From Bacillota bacterium (GTDB lineage: Bacteria; Bacillota; Clostridia; Lachnospirales; Lachnospiraceae), in contig JAEZUM010000040.1 of the NCBI GenBank assembly GCA_023421075.1, positions 1 to 64,000 of the forward strand: DNA of 64,000 nucleotides. Reading direction: 5' to 3'. A program made the translations under genes and the position numbers. The notes below the pieces were generated by a model, which was given only the letters and a program-made list of their open reading frames with translations, did not search any database and had not been told where the DNA came from. Shown here one piece after another: positions 62,567 through 64,000 of the stretch. Position 1 is the first letter of the stretch. Every line of letters starts with the position of its first letter.

Positions 62567-62612
62567 AAAAAGGACAGCATTGCCTATTATATAAGAAGGC
62601 AGCTGCTGTCCG
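62567..62612 (-). terminator. Terminator downstream of msrA
   Basis: GGACAGCA (62572-62579) pairs with TGCTGTCC (62604-62611). On the minus strand it is followed by TTTTT. Confidence 0.6.
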
Positions 62613-62699
62613 GTGTATACATCAATAAAAAATCTCTCAAGGAAAACAATAATATTTCCACGAAGTCTTAGGTTCTACGGTTTTGAAACAGTCCTTTTT

Positions 62700-63230
62700 T
62701 TATAACATATTATCCTTCGCCAGCTTTGCCTGATCGAATTTTTCACGACGAATATGGCAATAACCGCTTGGATTCTTATCCAGGTATTTCTGGTGATATT
62801 CCTCCGCAAGATAGTAATTACGAAGAGGTAATACCTCTATAGCAATTGGCTTCTCATAATGAGTCTGAAGCTCCTGAATGGAGGATTGAATGATCGGAAG
62901 ATCCTGTTCCTCCACATAATAGATTCCGGTACGGTACTGAGTGCCGGTGTCTCCACCCTGACGATTGACCGAGGTGGGATCAATAACGTCATAATACAGA
63001 GTCAGGATGAATTCCAAACGTATTTGTTTCGGATCATAGAAGACGCGAACGGTCTCTGCATGCCCGGTATTGTTATGGCATACCTCCTGATACGTCGGAT
63101 TCTCTGTGTTTCCGTTGGCATAACCGACATCCGTCTTAACAATTCCGTTAATATTCGCCAAGTATTTCTCGGTACCCCAGAAGCATCCGCCTGCTAGATA
63201 AATTTCTTTTAAATTATTTTCTGTCGACAT
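62700..63230 (-). CDS. msrA: Peptide methionine (S)-S-oxide reductase MsrA
   Basis: 176-residue repair enzyme that reduces methionine S-sulfoxide. The catalytic Cys is in AGGCFWGTEKYL; VGYANGNTENPTY, GHAETVRVFYDP and GTQYRTGIYY are the other MsrA motifs. No fused MsrB domain. The ATG at 63230 has AAGGAG upstream. Cytoplasmic. Confidence 0.96.
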   Translation of the reverse strand: MSTENNLKEIYLAGGCFWGTEKYLANINGIVKTDVGYANGNTENPTYQEVCHNNTGHAETVRVFYDPKQIRLEFILTLYYDVIDPTSVNRQGGDTGTQYRTGIYYVEEQDLPIIQSSIQELQTHYEKPIAIEVLPLRNYYLAEEYHQKYLDKNPSGYCHIRREKFDQAKLAKDNML

Positions 63231-63272
63231 ATAAAATCTCCTTAAATGCCTTTTATCATTAGGCCATTTTAT

Positions 63273-64000
63273 TTATTTTTCTCTAATTCTGCGGAACAAC
63301 TTAATTATTTCATTAACTACCAGTGGAATCAATGAGAATCCGAGTACAAGACCCCAATCCTGAAGGGAAAGATTATGAACACCAAAAGCATTTGCTAGGA
63401 TCGGGATTGAGATTACAACCAACTGCAATAATATCCCTACGATAATTGCACCAATCAAGAACTTATTTGTGAATAAGCCAATCTTGAAGATGGATTTCTT
63501 GGTGTTTCTCATGGACAAGGAGTAGAATAGCTGCGATGCTGCCAATACAACAAAGGCCATTGTTCGCGCATAGGTAAGACCTTCCTCCGGAACGGAACCG
63601 GAACCTAGAACATAACCATGCTCCCATAGACCATAGTAGAAGGCAATCAAGGTAAAGATACCAATCAGAGAGCCACCGATCACGGCTCTGACTCCGGCTC
63701 CTCTTGCAAAAAAGCTTTCCTTTGGATTTCTGGGTTGTTGCTTCATTACATCCTTATCACCGGGATCAATACCCAAAGCGATCGCAGGCAAGGAATCTGT
63801 GATTAGGTTCACCCAGAGGATCTGAGTGGCAATCAAAGGAACCGGCCAATTTAAGAGGATGGATATGAAGATCGCAATTACCTCGCCCAAGTTACAGGAT
63901 AATAGGAAGATTACCGACTTTTTAATATTATTATAGATGTTTCTTCCTTCTTCAATAGCATGAACGATGGTGGTAAAGTTGTCATCTGTTAAAATCATAT
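63273..64000 (-). CDS. P-type Ca2+-transporting ATPase, C-terminal part (5' end outside window)
   Basis: C-terminal about 242 residues of a P2A-type cation ATPase, cut by the window edge. The hinge motif DDNFTTIV and the M4-M5 link AIEEGRNIYNNIKKSVIFLLSCNLGEV are visible. M6 WVNLITDSLPAIALG carries the Asn and Asp that bind Ca2+ in SERCA-type pumps, followed by GIDPGDKDVM. Five or six membrane helices remain. It lies 42 bases upstream of msrA on the same strand, so co-transcription is possible. Ca2+ is inferred from the M6 motif. Confidence 0.92.
   Translation of the reverse strand, partial: MILTDDNFTTIVHAIEEGRNIYNNIKKSVIFLLSCNLGEVIAIFISILLNWPVPLIATQILWVNLITDSLPAIALGIDPGDKDVMKQQPRNPKESFFARGAGVRAVIGGSLIGIFTLIAFYYGLWEHGYVLGSGSVPEEGLTYARTMAFVVLAASQLFYSLSMRNTKKSIFKIGLFTNKFLIGAIIVGILLQLVVISIPILANAFGVHNLSLQDWGLVLGFSLIPLVVNEIIKLFRRIREK

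Larger units (their letters stand above)
62368..62699. other. 332-bp intergenic region between tetR and msrA
   Basis: It holds the tetR promoter with an operator-like palindrome near the tetR end and the msrA terminator hairpin at 62567-62612. An open plus-strand frame through it lacks a ribosome site and any known motif. Confidence 0.5.

Noticed and set aside
62340..62594. Possible 84-residue gene on the plus strand between tetR and msrA
   Set aside because: It starts inside tetR, has no ribosome site and crosses the tetR promoter and the msrA terminator.

Overview
The window looks like a chromosomal segment of an anaerobic, low-to-moderate G+C Firmicute of the Clostridia, most likely a Lachnospiraceae or cluster XIVa-type organism. 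This rests on gene content: strong AGGAGG-type ribosome sites, a Trp T-box leader, a flavodiiron protein, many flavodoxin-like and ferredoxin proteins, PdxS/PdxT vitamin B6 synthesis, carbohydrate ABC permeases, GH27/GH31 glycosidases and DUF4914, DUF5058 and DUF3360 proteins. No rRNA, tRNA, CRISPR array, prophage or intact insertion sequence was seen. Genus is inference.

Layout. 1-3.1 kb: end of a sugar ABC importer operon. 3.2-10 kb: a diguanylate cyclase, a flavodiiron protein, a PNPOx-like protein, a lytic transglycosylase, a YdeI-like protein, a flavodoxin and an aldehyde dehydrogenase. 10.1-16.8 kb: a DMT transporter with a His-rich tail, then a tight six-gene run. The run holds a frameshifted DUF5058 protein, a second membrane protein, a membrane-anchored M20 peptidase, a MoxR-like ATPase, a HELLH/VWA protein and a small unknown. 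16.8-23 kb: PlsY-like, UvsE-like, HAD, EFR1-type flavodoxin/ferredoxin, TfoX-C, NYN-LOTUS and YgjP-like proteins. 23-31 kb: two membrane c-di-GMP proteins flanking a divergent pdxR / pdxST locus. 31-37.4 kb: an O-antigen-ligase-like protein, an ABC exporter, a 216-bp palindromic MITE-like element, and a phosphotransferase with the rifampin-phosphotransferase domain order. 37.4-42.5 kb: an AraC regulator divergent from GH27 and GH31 glycosidases, then a rhodanese. 42.6-47 kb (minus strand): purE, a PEPCK-like DUF4914 protein, a DUF3360 permease and an MpsC-like protein. 47.1-49.3 kb: a PAS-GGDEF-HD-GYP protein. 49.3-57.5 kb: promoter, tryptophan T-box and trpE-G-D-C-F-B-A, followed by a divergent second trpD-like gene. 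57.5-64 kb: AraC/GyrI-like and MerR/TipAS regulators, a cation/proton antiporter, a flavodoxin-like protein, a TetR regulator, msrA, and the C-terminal part of a Ca2+-type P-ATPase cut by the window edge.

How the parts work together. The trp operon is a complete chorismate-to-tryptophan pathway under T-box control with a Trp (TGG) specifier. The pdx locus is a self-contained PLP synthase with its MocR-type regulator. Four proteins with GGDEF domains, one also with EAL and one with HD-GYP, make c-di-GMP signalling a recurring theme. The least explained parts are the DUF5058/M20/MoxR/VWA operon, the trpD paralog that lost anthranilate-contact residues, the DUF4914-DUF3360 pair, the Rph-like enzyme and the His-rich DMT transporter. 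All product names come from reading motifs by eye; no database search was run.
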